Source of the DNA: Streptomyces sp. NBC_01571
Lineage (GTDB): Bacteria; Actinomycetota; Actinomycetes; Streptomycetales; Streptomycetaceae
Direction: 5' to 3'
Assembly (NCBI RefSeq): GCF_026339875.1
Contig: NZ_JAPEPZ010000001.1
Location: forward strand, 3,968,001 to 4,032,000
Length of the DNA stretch: 64,000 bases
Below the pieces are notes generated by a model. The model was given only the letters and a program-made list of their open reading frames with translations. It did no database searches and was not told the origin of the DNA. A program made the translations under genes and the position numbers. This document shows, piece after piece, positions 44,639 to 52,982 of this stretch; positions within the stretch are counted from its first letter, which is position 1; every line of letters starts with the position of its first letter.

Positions 44639-44830
44639 GCCCGGGTGAGGACGGTCGCGTGCGCGGCCGGACGGTGAACGCGGCGAGGGTGCCGCTGCCG
44701 TGCTCATCCCCGTCGCCGGACGCTCCGACCGAACTGCGGCCTATCGACGCATACATGCGGTTTCTGCATGGAATGCTTCGCCGACACCCGCCATGGATTT
44801 GTCGATAAGCGCAGCTCACAGCCTTGCTGA

Positions 44831-44864
44831 CCGATAACGATTCCGATTCGGATCGGTTATTCGG
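44831..44864. promoter_or_regulatory. Imperfect palindrome upstream of the TQXA gene
   Basis: CCGATAACGATTCCGA (44831-44846) is nearly complementary to TCGGATCGGTTATTCGG (44848-44864) with two bulged bases. The stretch is AT-richer than its surroundings and lies 125-158 bases before the surface-protein start. The rest of the 350-bp gap shows no gene. Confidence 0.5.
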
Positions 44865-44988
44865 ATGGAATGCCCGGGGGGCGTGGTGCGCCGCGTCCTT
44901 AGGATGCCGGGCATAGCTCACGGGGCTTCTGATTCTGCTGGCGGGACCGTCCCCCCATGTCAACGGGTCCTGCTCGAAGGGGAATTCT

Positions 44989-46416
44989 GTGTTTTCTGCG
45001 CTCTCTGCGTTCTCTGCGGCGTCCGCTTCGGCGGCGGCGCGCAGGCGAGGGACCGGCCGCCTCCTCGCCGCGACGACGGTGTCGGGGCTCGTCGCCGCCG
45101 GGGCGATGGTCACCGCGGGTCCGGCCGTCGCGGACGAGGTCCCGCAGAGTCAGGGCGGCGCGACCGCGACCATCACCGGACTGAAGACGTACGGGTCCGC
45201 GGTGATCCACGACAACGGCCAGGACCAGCAGGTGTCCGCGGGTCTCTTCGAGATGTCCGTCGACAACGGCGGCATGCTGCAGACCTACTGCATCGACCTC
45301 CACAACCCGACCCAGCGGGACGCCAAGTACCAGGAGACGTCCTGGAGCGGCACGTCGCTGAACGGCAACAAGGACGCGGGCCGGATCCGCTGGATCCTGC
45401 AGCACTCCTACCCCCAGGTGAACGACCTGGCGGCGCTGGCCGACAAGGCCGGGGCGAGCGGCCTCACCGAGCAGGACGCCGCGGCCGGCACACAGGTGGC
45501 CATCTGGCGGTATTCGGACGGCGCCGACGTGGACGCGGTGAACCCGCGGGCGGAGAAGCTCGCGGACTATCTGCAGAAGAGCGCGCGGAACATGCCGGAG
45601 CCCAAGTCGTCACTGACCCTCGATCCGCCAGCGATCTCCGGTCACGCCGGCGAGAAGGTGGGCCCGATCACGGTGCACACCGACGCGGACAGTGTGACGG
45701 TGACACCACCCGCGGACGCCTTCGCGAGCGGCGTGAAGGTCGTCGACAAGGACGGCAGGCCGATCACCTCCGCGGCCAACGGCAGCCGGCTCTACTTCGA
45801 CGTGCCGGAGGACGGCACGGACGGCTCGGCGGCGCTGACCGTGCAGGCGTCGACGACCGTGCCGGTCGGCCGGGCCTTCGCCTCGGAGACCCGCAGCCAG
45901 ACGCAGATCCTGGCCGGCTCCAGCGAGTCGACGGTCTCCGCGACGGCGACGGCGACCTGGGCCGCAAAGGGCGCGATACCCGCGCTCTCCGCCGAGAAGA
46001 ACTGTGCCGCGGGCGGTGTGGACGTCATGGTGGCCAACGCCGGCGACGCGCCGTTCACCTTCGAGCTGATGGATGCCGAACACACCGTCGCGGCCGGTGA
46101 GTCCGTGACGGTGACGGTCCCGCTGCGGGAGGACCAGGCATACGCCTTCGCGGTCACGGGTGCGAACGGCTTCGAGAAGCGGTTCACCGGCATGCTCGAC
46201 TGCAAGACGCAGGGCAGCGCGAGTGACGTCACGACCCAGACGGTCGGTGAGCCCAGCCCGGCCGTGTTGGACGCCGCTTCCGGGGGCACCGACCTCGCCG
46301 AGACGGGCGGCTCCGGCGCGACCCCGATCATCGCGGGCACAGCCATCGCCCTGGTCGTCCTCGGTGGCGGGGTCGTGTTCCTCCTCCGCCAGAAGGAGAC
46401 GCCGACGCGGGACTGA
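44989..46416 (+). CDS. Cys-Gln thioester (TQXA) surface protein with LAXTG sortase signal
   Basis: Cell-wall surface protein, 475 aa. A signal peptide (residues about 1-48, ending GPAVADE) is followed by a thioester domain (about 50-205) with the bond-forming pair Cys in LQTYCIDLHNPT and Gln in AAGTQVAIWRYSD. Beta-sandwich repeats follow, then the sortase signal LAETGG (about residue 442), a hydrophobic helix and the tail RQKETPTRD. LAXTG motifs are recognised by class E sortases in Streptomyces; some such sortase substrates are needed for aerial growth. GTG 44989 has AAGGGGA 5 bases upstream. It ends convergently with the sigma-factor gene. Confidence 0.92.
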   Translation: MFSALSAFSAASASAAARRRGTGRLLAATTVSGLVAAGAMVTAGPAVADEVPQSQGGATATITGLKTYGSAVIHDNGQDQQVSAGLFEMSVDNGGMLQTYCIDLHNPTQRDAKYQETSWSGTSLNGNKDAGRIRWILQHSYPQVNDLAALADKAGASGLTEQDAAAGTQVAIWRYSDGADVDAVNPRAEKLADYLQKSARNMPEPKSSLTLDPPAISGHAGEKVGPITVHTDADSVTVTPPADAFASGVKVVDKDGRPITSAANGSRLYFDVPEDGTDGSAALTVQASTTVPVGRAFASETRSQTQILAGSSESTVSATATATWAAKGAIPALSAEKNCAAGGVDVMVANAGDAPFTFELMDAEHTVAAGESVTVTVPLREDQAYAFAVTGANGFEKRFTGMLDCKTQGSASDVTTQTVGEPSPAVLDAASGGTDLAETGGSGATPIIAGTAIALVVLGGGVVFLLRQKETPTRD

Positions 46417-46603
46417 ACAGGCGCCGGACAGGCACTGGGCTGCACTGCACCTTGGCAACTCAACAGCGAGTGACCGCGAGCCCGGTGCGCTCGTGAGCCC
46501 ACGGCCCCGGCCTGCCCCCCAGGCGTCCGGGGCCGCGCTCCTCTCCGGCCGGCCTGTCACCGCTCGCGTCTGGTCTCGACAGGCACCGCCGCCCTTCGTA
46601 CCA

Positions 46604-46644
46604 GGCCTGCCCCGTGAGACCCCCGGCACCTCTCGGGGCAGGCC
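46604..46644. terminator. Bidirectional terminator between convergent genes
   Basis: 15-bp stem with one mismatch: GGCCTGCCCCGTGAG (46604-46618) with CTCTCGGGGCAGGCC (46630-46644). It lies between the surface-protein and sigma-factor stops and would serve both. Confidence 0.75.
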
Positions 46645-46651
46645 GTTCCCA

Positions 46652-47245
46652 TCAGGCCGCCGCGTCGACCAGCCCGCAGAGCTCGGCGTCGGACAGCGAG
46701 GCGACGAGGGAGCTACGGGCACGGGCCACCCGTGAGCGGACCGTGCCGACCGGGCAGTCGCTCACCAGGGCCGCCTCCGCGTAGGGAAGTCCCAGGAGCT
46801 GGGTCAGCACGAAGGCCTCTCGGCGCTCCTCGGGCAGCCCGGCCAGCAGGTCGTCGAGCGCGATGCCTTCGTCGAAGCCCGGCAGACCGCGCGGCTGGGC
46901 CCGTTCGACGGCGAGTTGCCAGTCGTCGAAGTCGGCCGGCCGGGGCCGGGTGGCCGCGTTCCGGAAGCTGTCGACCACGGCACGGCGCGCGATGGCCAGC
47001 AGCCATGCGCGGGCCGAGGAGCGGCCCTCGAAACGGTGCAGGCTGCCGAGGGCGCGCAGGAAGGTGTCCTGGGCAAGGTCGTCCGCGGTCTGGGGGTCCG
47101 CGCCGAGATAGGCGACGTAGCGGCGTACGTCTCGGTGGAGAGCGCGGACGAAGTGGTCCACGGCTTCGGGGTCGCCGCCGCGGGCGGCCATCGCCCAGGC
47201 CGTCAACGAGGCGTCACGTGAGGTGGGCAGGGCAGGAGTGGTCAC
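46652..47245 (-). CDS. ECF RNA polymerase sigma factor
   Basis: ECF-type sigma factor of 197 aa. Region 2 (about residues 25-95) reads DDLAQDTFLRALGSLHRFEG and AWLLAIARRAVVDSFR; region 4 (about 130-185) reads LPEERREAFVLTQLLGLPYA with the helix-turn-helix CPVGTVRSRVARARSSL. GTG 47245 is chosen because GAAGGA precedes it by 6 bases; ATG 47266 is upstream in frame. No anti-sigma factor gene is recognisable next to it. The adjacent genes upstream on this strand are copper-type membrane proteins, so it may govern or belong to that module. Confidence 0.9.
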   Translation of the reverse strand: MTTPALPTSRDASLTAWAMAARGGDPEAVDHFVRALHRDVRRYVAYLGADPQTADDLAQDTFLRALGSLHRFEGRSSARAWLLAIARRAVVDSFRNAATRPRPADFDDWQLAVERAQPRGLPGFDEGIALDDLLAGLPEERREAFVLTQLLGLPYAEAALVSDCPVGTVRSRVARARSSLVASLSDAELCGLVDAAA

Positions 47246-47383
47246 CTGGTGTCCTTCTCGGGTCATCCGGAATCCCGCGCCGGCGCACAGGAGTGGGCCG
47301 TGGGTCCGGTGAGGGAGACGGCCGCGCGCACAGGCACGGCCGGCCCGGGGCGCACGGTGGTCGCCCCGGGATACCGGCTGTCG

Positions 47384-48082
47384 TCAGACGACAGCGGTCC
47401 CGGCGGGCGGACCCCGAGAAGTGATCGCGTGGACGAGAAGGAGCAGGCGCGGAGCGCGCGCCGGGCGATGACGGCGCAGGCGCGGGCGCGGGTGGCCCAC
47501 CGGGGCGGGCAGCGCCAGGAGCAGCCGCAGCGGGGCGGCCAGCCGGGCCGCGAGGGCCCGCAGGACGCGGAAGGCGGCGCGCTCTCCGTGCGCGAGCCAG
47601 AGGCCGCAGAGCAGGGCGGCCAGCAGGTGGGCGGCGAGCATGCCGAGCGAGGAGGCGCCGCCCGCCGCGCCGCCCATGTGGTCCATGGCCCCCATGGTCC
47701 CCATGTTCATGGAGTCCATATCCGCGGGCCCCATGGGCATGGCATCAGTGGACATGGAGCCAGCGGTCATGGCTCCCCCGGACATGGAGCCCCTTCCCGG
47801 GGTGCCCGTTGTGGGCGTGGTGGTTGCAGACGCCTGGGCGAGCGAGAACGCCGAGTGGAGTGCCGCCTGAGTGACCATCACCGCGGCCACGATCAGGGGC
47901 AGTCCACGCTCCCGGCCGGCCAGGCCCCACCCCGTGCCGCCGATCACCACCACCGAGGCGCCGAGGACCCACGGAGGCACCTCGCGGCCGGACATCATCA
48001 CGTGCCCGAGGGCGGCGAGCAGCACACAGACGGCGGCGAACACCGCGGCCCGTACCGTGCGCGAACACCACCCAGCTGTCAT
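47384..48082 (-). CDS. Met/His-rich membrane protein (paralogue of 49146-49724)
   Basis: 232-aa membrane protein. Helices lie around residues 9-27, 36-53, 60-78 and 145-165. Between the third and fourth is an extracytoplasmic loop with a dense Met/Gly/His run (residues about 96-142: SMSGGAMTAGSMSTDAMPMG, DSMNMGTMGAMDHMGG). The C-terminus is Arg/Leu rich. Methionine-rich loops of this kind bind Cu(I) in copper-handling proteins. The N-terminus (VRAAVFAAVCVLLAALGH) is nearly identical to that of the paralogue two genes upstream. Together with YcnI between them this implies copper uptake or delivery. Confidence 0.8.
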   Translation of the reverse strand: MTAGWCSRTVRAAVFAAVCVLLAALGHVMMSGREVPPWVLGASVVVIGGTGWGLAGRERGLPLIVAAVMVTQAALHSAFSLAQASATTTPTTGTPGRGSMSGGAMTAGSMSTDAMPMGPADMDSMNMGTMGAMDHMGGAAGGASSLGMLAAHLLAALLCGLWLAHGERAAFRVLRALAARLAAPLRLLLALPAPVGHPRPRLRRHRPARAPRLLLLVHAITSRGPPAGTAVV

Positions 48083-48296
48083 GGCGGCCTCATCCTCGCA
48101 TCCGTGCGCCGGTCGTCACGGAGAGGTACGGAAATTTCCCACGCCTCGCTCACGCCCGGGCCGGGCCCCGTCATCCGGGGGACCGCAGCGCATGCCGGAG
48201 GGGCGGTCGCGGGCGCGCTTCGGCGGCCCGTCGCCCCGTCGGCGGCATTACCGCCGGGCGGCGGCCGGCGGGGCGAGGACTGTCCGTTCGCCGGGG

Positions 48297-49115
48297 TTAC
48301 GAACCGGCGTTGCGGCCGCGTACGAGGGCGAACGCCGCCGCGCCCAGGCCGAGGACGCCCACGACCAGCCCGGCGATGCCCAGGCCTCGTGCCGTGGAGT
48401 CACTGCTCGACGCCGAGCTCTCGGCCGCGGGAGCCGGAGCCGAGCTCGACGCCGCCGACGTGTCAGAGCCCGACTCCGAACCCGACCCCGAATCCGCGGA
48501 CGAGCCCGCACCGGAGTCCGCGTCGGAACCGGTCTCCCCCGCCGCCTTGGCGGTGAGGGCGAGCACCGGTGCCGGGTTCTCCGGCTCCTCCCCGCCCTTC
48601 TGCGTCTCCTCGATCCAGCGGGCGACATTGCCGTCCGAGTACGTCTGCAGCGTCTTGAACGCCAACTGGCCGGTGTCGTCGGGCAGCTGCCCGAAAGCGA
48701 CGTCGAAGTCCTGGAACTGGCCGTGCCGGATCCGGCCGCCGGTCCAGGTGATCTCCGAGACGGCCTCGGTGATGGTGCCGTCGTCGGTCTTGACGGGGGT
48801 CTTGAGCTTCGTGGTCGTCACCTTCGCCGTCCAGCCGCTCTGGGGGGTGACGAGTACGCCGAGGACCGGGTGGTCCGTCGGGAGGAAGACCTGCACCTTC
48901 GTTGTGCTGGCGGTGTCCTCCTCGTTGGGGACGCGGAAGGTCAGGACACCGTCCGTGGCGCCCTTGGCGTAGCTCCCGGGGTGGACGGTCACGTGCGCGG
49001 AGGCGGCACCGGCGGCGGTCAGGATCCCGGCCGCGGTGAGGGCGGTGACGAGGCCCGCGCGGCGCAGGGCGGTGCGCATCGGAGGCACTGAGAACATCGA
49101 GGGCATCGGGGACAT
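48297..49115 (-). CDS. YcnI (DUF1775) copper-binding protein
   Basis: Secreted, membrane-tethered YcnI/DUF1775 protein, 272 aa. The signal peptide ends GAASA so the mature chain begins HVTVHPGSYAKG; in characterised YcnI proteins the N-terminal His and a conserved Trp (here GWTAK) bind copper. After the domain (about residues 41-185) comes a 60-residue Ser/Gly/Asp/Ala linker and a C-terminal helix (GLGIAGLVVGVLGLGAAAFA) ending RGRNAGS. Several ATGs exist at the start; 49115 is the first. It lies between two Met/His-rich membrane paralogues and probably hands copper to them. Confidence 0.9.
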   Translation of the reverse strand: MSPMPSMFSVPPMRTALRRAGLVTALTAAGILTAAGAASAHVTVHPGSYAKGATDGVLTFRVPNEEDTASTTKVQVFLPTDHPVLGVLVTPQSGWTAKVTTTKLKTPVKTDDGTITEAVSEITWTGGRIRHGQFQDFDVAFGQLPDDTGQLAFKTLQTYSDGNVARWIEETQKGGEEPENPAPVLALTAKAAGETGSDADSGAGSSADSGSGSESGSDTSAASSSAPAPAAESSASSSDSTARGLGIAGLVVGVLGLGAAAFALVRGRNAGS

Positions 49116-49145
49116 CGGCGGAACTCCGTACTGGTGGGATTGCGG

Positions 49146-49724
49146 TCAGGGCGCGTACGACAGCCCCGGCGGTGGTCCCCGGCGGGACACCGCGTGCCGC
49201 AGCAGTACCTGCCGAAGCGGCCCGGGCGCGGCGGCGTCCGGGCAACCGGCGTCCGGCCGGACCGGGCCGGCCGGTCCCGTCCGCACCCGCCACCAGGCCG
49301 CGAGCCCCGGAACCAGCGCGACGGCCCGGCGCAGCAGGCACCAGAACGCCGCTTCGCCGCGACGCAGCCACCAGGTCGCCAGCACGGCTGCCGCCACATG
49401 GGCCGCCGTGGCGTGGGGGGTCATGGCGTGCGGGTAGCCCATGGGCATGCCGTGCATGTTCATCGTCATCCGCGGCCTGGCCGCCTCGAACGCGACGTGC
49501 AGTCCGGCCTGAGTGGCGAGCATCCCGCCGCCGATCCCGAGGAGTGAGCGTTCGCGCCCGCTCAGCAGACAGCCGGCCGCGAACACGGCGAGGAATCCGG
49601 CCCCGTCCGCCCACAGCGGTGGGGCCTCCCCCGAAGCGAGCCCGTGACCACCGGCGGCCAGCAGCACGCACAGCGCGGCGAACACCGCCGCGCGCAGGCT
49701 CCGTACCTCTGGGGACGCACTCAT
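49146..49724 (-). CDS. Met/His-rich membrane protein (paralogue of 47384-48082)
   Basis: 192-aa membrane protein with four helices and a Met/His-rich loop (RMTMNMHGMPMGYPHAMTPH, about residues 86-110). ATG 49724 gives the N-terminus MSASPEVRSLRAAVFAALCV, aligning with the paralogue; the frame is open to 49856 but without support. No clear Shine-Dalgarno is seen, so the message may be leaderless. The C-terminus carries Cys in PDAGCPDAA. First gene of the copper-type group. Confidence 0.8.
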   Translation of the reverse strand: MSASPEVRSLRAAVFAALCVLLAAGGHGLASGEAPPLWADGAGFLAVFAAGCLLSGRERSLLGIGGGMLATQAGLHVAFEAARPRMTMNMHGMPMGYPHAMTPHATAAHVAAAVLATWWLRRGEAAFWCLLRRAVALVPGLAAWWRVRTGPAGPVRPDAGCPDAAAPGPLRQVLLRHAVSRRGPPPGLSYAP

Positions 49725-49854
49725 GAAGCCCAGATACTGCCACGGGGAGCGAACGGCCGTCGCGGCTTCCCCCTCAGTCGCCGCCCGCGAGAGCTCCGCG
49801 GCGGCCGCGAACGCCTCTCGGTTAGGCTCCGGTCGAGCCTGGGAGGGACCTGAC

Positions 49855-50814
49855 ATGCGACTTCGCTGTGCTGTGCTCGACGACTACCAGGGGGTGGCGA
49901 CCGAGGTCGTCGACTGGTCGCCGGTCGCGGACGACGTCGAGGTGGTCGGGTTCCGCGAACACCTTGCCGACGAGGACGCGCTGGCCGCCGCCCTCGCGGA
50001 CTTCGAGATCGTCGTGACGCTGCGCGAGCGGGTTCCCTTCCCCGCCTCGTTGCTGGCCCGGCTGCCCCGCCTGAAGCTGCTGATCGCCTCCGGGATGCGC
50101 AACACGGTGATCGACTACGTGGCCGCCGAGGCGCAGGGGGTGACTGTGTGCGGCACCCCGAGTTCCTCGACGCCTCCGGTCGAGCTGACGTGGGCGCTGC
50201 TGCTGGGTCTCGCGCGAGGTCTCGTCGAGGAGAACGGCGCGTTGCGGGCGGGCGGCTCCTGGCAGAGCACCCTGGGCGCCGATCTGCACGGACGCCGGCT
50301 GGGTCTGCTCGGGCTCGGGAAGATCGGCGGCAGGGTGGCGCGGGTGGGCCTCGCGTTCGGGATGCGGGTCGGCGCGTGGAGCCGGAACCTCACCGAGGAG
50401 CGCGCCGAAGAGGTCGGGGTGGAACGGGCGGCCTCCAAGGAGGAGTTGCTCGCGAGCAGCGACTTCGTCTCGGTGCACCTCGCGCTGGGCGAGAGCACCC
50501 GTGGTCTGGTGGGCGCCGCCGAACTGGCCCTCCTCAAACCGACCGCCTATCTCGTCAACACCTCACGCGCGGCGATCGTCGACCAGGACGCGCTGCTCGC
50601 GGCCCTGCGCGAGGGCCGGATCGCCGGGGCGGGGGTGGACGTGTTCGATGTGGAGCCGCTCCCCGCCGACCACCCCATGCGTACGGCGCCGCGTCTTCTC
50701 GCCACCCCGCATCTGGGCTATGTGTCGCGGGCCAACTACGAGGCGTATTACGGCGGGGCGGTCGAGGACATCCAGGCCTTCCTCACGGGCAGGCCCGTAC
50801 GCCTCCTCGGCTGA
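49855..50814 (+). CDS. D-2-hydroxyacid dehydrogenase (phosphoglycerate-dehydrogenase-like)
   Basis: NAD-dependent D-isomer-specific 2-hydroxyacid dehydrogenase, 319 aa. The dinucleotide site GLLGLGKIGGRVA is near residues 148-160. The catalytic residues are present: Arg in NTSRAAIVD, Glu in VDVFDVEPLP, His in LATPHLGYVS. It lacks the C-terminal regulatory ACT domain of biosynthetic SerA, so the substrate is uncertain. GGGAGGGA (49841-49848) precedes ATG 49855. Divergent from the copper-type genes. Confidence 0.93.
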   Translation: MRLRCAVLDDYQGVATEVVDWSPVADDVEVVGFREHLADEDALAAALADFEIVVTLRERVPFPASLLARLPRLKLLIASGMRNTVIDYVAAEAQGVTVCGTPSSSTPPVELTWALLLGLARGLVEENGALRAGGSWQSTLGADLHGRRLGLLGLGKIGGRVARVGLAFGMRVGAWSRNLTEERAEEVGVERAASKEELLASSDFVSVHLALGESTRGLVGAAELALLKPTAYLVNTSRAAIVDQDALLAALREGRIAGAGVDVFDVEPLPADHPMRTAPRLLATPHLGYVSRANYEAYYGGAVEDIQAFLTGRPVRLLG

Positions 50815-50850
50815 GGACGCAGCCGGACCGAACCGGATCGGCCGAACCAG

Positions 50851-50895
50851 CCCGGCCCGGCCCCGCCCAGCCCGGCCCGGCCCGGCCCGGCCCGG
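50851..50895 (+). repeat. Nine-unit CCCGG pentanucleotide array
   Basis: Nine consecutive 5-bp units, seven of them exactly CCCGG (others CCCCG and CCCAG), filling most of the gap between two convergent genes. Confidence 0.9.
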
Positions 50896-50905
50896 AAGCG
50901 TCGGT

Positions 50906-51499
50906 TCAGACCTGTGCGGGCCGCCAGTAGAAACCGTACTGCCGGGTCAGATGGTGCAGGTCCACGAGGTAACGCCGGAGGGTCACATGGTCGACCGGCG
51001 CGTCCTCGCACCAGACGCGCAGTTTCTCGTTGACGGTCCGCTCGGGGTACTCGACGCCCGGTTCGAAGGTCTGCTCGGCGATGTGCCGGAGCACGACCAG
51101 CTTGCGCTGCCACTGGGCGGGGAGCCGGACCAGGCGCCCGCCGCGTACGAAGGTCCGCAGGACGGCCTCGGTCGGCTCGTCCTCGGAGCCGTGGGTCTCG
51201 GGAGGTGTCCGGGTGCCGCGTGCGAGTCGCCTGAAGTGGCCGTAGGCAACGGCCAGTCCCCCGTCGTCGGTGATGACGTCCTGGCTCAGCAGCCGGCGCA
51301 GCGCCGTGATCGCGTCCCTCGGGGACAGTCCGGCCTGCTCCATGACCTTCGTGGGGGTGTCCGCGCCGAGGGCCACCGCGGCGAAGGCGCGGACCCGGAT
51401 CTCCTCGGCGAACAGCCCGGGCAGCGGGTCGATCGGCTGGTTGATCGGCGGGTCGATCGGTGGGGCGGCCGACGGGGAGTTCGACAGGTCGGTAGGCAT
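50906..51499 (-). CDS. DUF2087 domain protein, probable transcriptional regulator
   Basis: 197-aa protein. A winged-helix-like N-terminal half (EEIRVRAFAAVALGADTPTK, GLSPRDAITALRRLLSQDVI) is followed by a DUF2087 domain (about residues 115-195: LPAQWQRKLVVLRHIAEQTF, YPERTVNEKLRVW, VTLRRYLVDLHHLTRQ). DUF2087 often follows an ArsR/HTH domain in actinobacterial regulators. The Pro/Ile-rich first 28 residues are repetitive. ATG 51499 is the first supported start. It is divergent from chpG. Confidence 0.82.
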   Translation of the reverse strand: MPTDLSNSPSAAPPIDPPINQPIDPLPGLFAEEIRVRAFAAVALGADTPTKVMEQAGLSPRDAITALRRLLSQDVITDDGGLAVAYGHFRRLARGTRTPPETHGSEDEPTEAVLRTFVRGGRLVRLPAQWQRKLVVLRHIAEQTFEPGVEYPERTVNEKLRVWCEDAPVDHVTLRRYLVDLHHLTRQYGFYWRPAQV

Positions 51500-51616
51500 G
51501 CCCGGCAGGCTAATTGAGGGCGCGGTGCGAGCCGTAGTGGATTTCCGCCCGCGGCGGCCCGGGTACGGCTGGGCGGCGGACGTCCCGTCCGAAATGAGTG
51601 ATCCACCGATGTACGC

Positions 51617-51644
51617 CGTGACCGGCCGTGGGCGTGCGCGTTGA
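51617..51644 (+). promoter_or_regulatory. Sigma-BldN-type promoter of chpG
   Basis: CGTGAC (51617-51622), 16-base spacer, CGTTGA (51639-51644). This matches the sigma-BldN consensus as I recall it (CGTAAC-N16-CGTTGA) at 11 of 12 positions with the exact spacing. It lies 58 bases before the chpG start. Confidence 0.75.
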
Positions 51645-51701
51645 AGGATGAGTGCAGCCGCGTTCGAGCGGCCGCGCTCACCGATCCAAAGGAGAAACGT
51701 G

Positions 51702-52001
51702 ATGTCGCGCATCGCGAAGGCAGCCGGTGTCGCTCTCGGCACGGGCGCCGTGGTCCTCAGCGGGGCCGGTCTTGCCATGGCGGACGCGGGCGCCCAGGGT
51801 GCGGCCGTCGGCTCCCCCGGCGTCCTTTCGGGCAATGTCGTCCAGGTCCCGGTCGACGTGCCGGTCAACCTCTGCGGGAACACCGTCGACGTCGTCGGTC
51901 TGCTGAACCCGGCCGTCGGCAACGCCTGCGCCAACGTCGGCGCCCCCGCCCCGGTCACCAACGTCCCGGTCACCCCCGCCCCGGGCGGCTACGGCAACTG
52001 A
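51702..52001 (+). CDS. chpG: Short chaplin ChpG
   Basis: 99-aa short chaplin. A 27-residue signal peptide is followed by one chaplin domain (AQGAAVGSPGVLSGNVVQVP, then LCGNTVDVVGLLNPAVGNAC) with the two conserved cysteines that form a disulphide, and a Pro/Gly-rich tail. Chaplins are secreted, assemble into amyloid fibrils at the air-water interface and make aerial hyphae hydrophobic. AAAGGAG (51688-51694) precedes ATG 51702. The name follows its position beside melC, as in S. coelicolor. Confidence 0.92.
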   Translation: MSRIAKAAGVALGTGAVVLSGAGLAMADAGAQGAAVGSPGVLSGNVVQVPVDVPVNLCGNTVDVVGLLNPAVGNACANVGAPAPVTNVPVTPAPGGYGN

Positions 52002-52019
52002 CCGCCGTACGCACGAGGA

Positions 52020-52050
52020 AGGCCCCCGCAGCATGTGCTGCCGGGGGCCT
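52020..52050. terminator. Terminator between chpG and melC2
   Basis: AGGCCCCCGCAGCA (52020-52033) and TGCTGCCGGGGGCCT (52036-52050) form a 14-bp stem with a single-base bulge and a 2-base loop, 18 bases after the chpG stop. Confidence 0.75.
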
Positions 52051-52115
52051 CGCCGTGACCCGGGCGACACCGCTTCCCACGCGAGCGGGCAGCGGCGGGA
52101 TACGGGCTGCGGGCT

Positions 52116-52982
52116 CTACGCGTACCGGTAGATCCTGCTGTGGTTCTCCAGTTCGTCCGGCGTGACGTCCCAGGGCGGCATCCGTTCGTGCCGGGCGACG
52201 ATCCGTCCGTGCTGGTCGTTGCCGGAGCCCGGTGGCCGGGCGGGCAGGTAGCGGGCACCCCGGTGACGTTGCTGCCAGCGGGACCACTGGAGGTCCACGA
52301 AGGCGTGGTGCAGCCAGAAGACGGGATCGTTGACCGAGGCGCCGCCGAGCATGGCGCCGCCGACCCAGCGGTGGACCCGGTTGTGGTTGTGCCAGGCCGT
52401 GCTCCCGGACCCGCGCCCCCACCCTTCGAGCTTGTTGCGGAAGCCCTTGGTGGACGTGGAGTTCCAGGGGGCGGTGTCGTAGACGGGGTCGGCGAGGGCC
52501 GAGTCCAGTTCACGCTTCGTGGGCAGTTCGAACGGGTCCTGCCGACGCCCTAAGTCGCGGGTGAGGTAGGCGCCGTCGGTCACCCCCTCCTTGATCGTCC
52601 AATTCCCGTGGGCGTAGGCGAAGGGGCCGGTCATGACCTGGCGGTCGGAGCGCCGCCCGTTGCCTCCGAGCAGGTCCGCGGTCCAGGGTACGGAGGACGG
52701 CTTCCGCTCCCGTGTCCAGTCCCAGTAGGGCACGCTCACTCCGGAGTCCACGCGGCGCAGCGCCCGCTCCAGATCCAGCAGGAACCGCCGATGCCAGGGC
52801 AGGAACGAGGGGGCCATGTGGGCCGTGCGCAGGCCCCGGTCGCCGTCCGCCACGTAGTGGTCGATGTGCATCCGCACGAACTCGTCGTACTCGCCCCGGC
52901 GTTTGATCTCCAGCATCGCGTCGACGAACCGGCGTCGCTCCGCGCCGGTCAGCTTGCTGACGTTCTTACGCGTGTACACCAT
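52116..52982 (-). CDS. melC2: Tyrosinase MelC2
   Basis: Binuclear copper monooxygenase, 288 aa, oxidising tyrosine and dopa to melanin precursors. The six copper ligands are recognisable: CuA His39, His55 and His64 (VRMHIDHYV, RTAHMAPSFLPWHRRF), CuB His200, His204 and His226 (HNRVHRWVGG, NDPVFWLHHAFVD). It has no signal peptide of its own; by family knowledge it is exported folded with MelC1 by the Tat system. ATG 52982 overlaps the melC1 end by 17 bases. Slightly longer than the usual 273 aa. Confidence 0.96.
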   Translation of the reverse strand: MVYTRKNVSKLTGAERRRFVDAMLEIKRRGEYDEFVRMHIDHYVADGDRGLRTAHMAPSFLPWHRRFLLDLERALRRVDSGVSVPYWDWTRERKPSSVPWTADLLGGNGRRSDRQVMTGPFAYAHGNWTIKEGVTDGAYLTRDLGRRQDPFELPTKRELDSALADPVYDTAPWNSTSTKGFRNKLEGWGRGSGSTAWHNHNRVHRWVGGAMLGGASVNDPVFWLHHAFVDLQWSRWQQRHRGARYLPARPPGSGNDQHGRIVARHERMPPWDVTPDELENHSRIYRYA

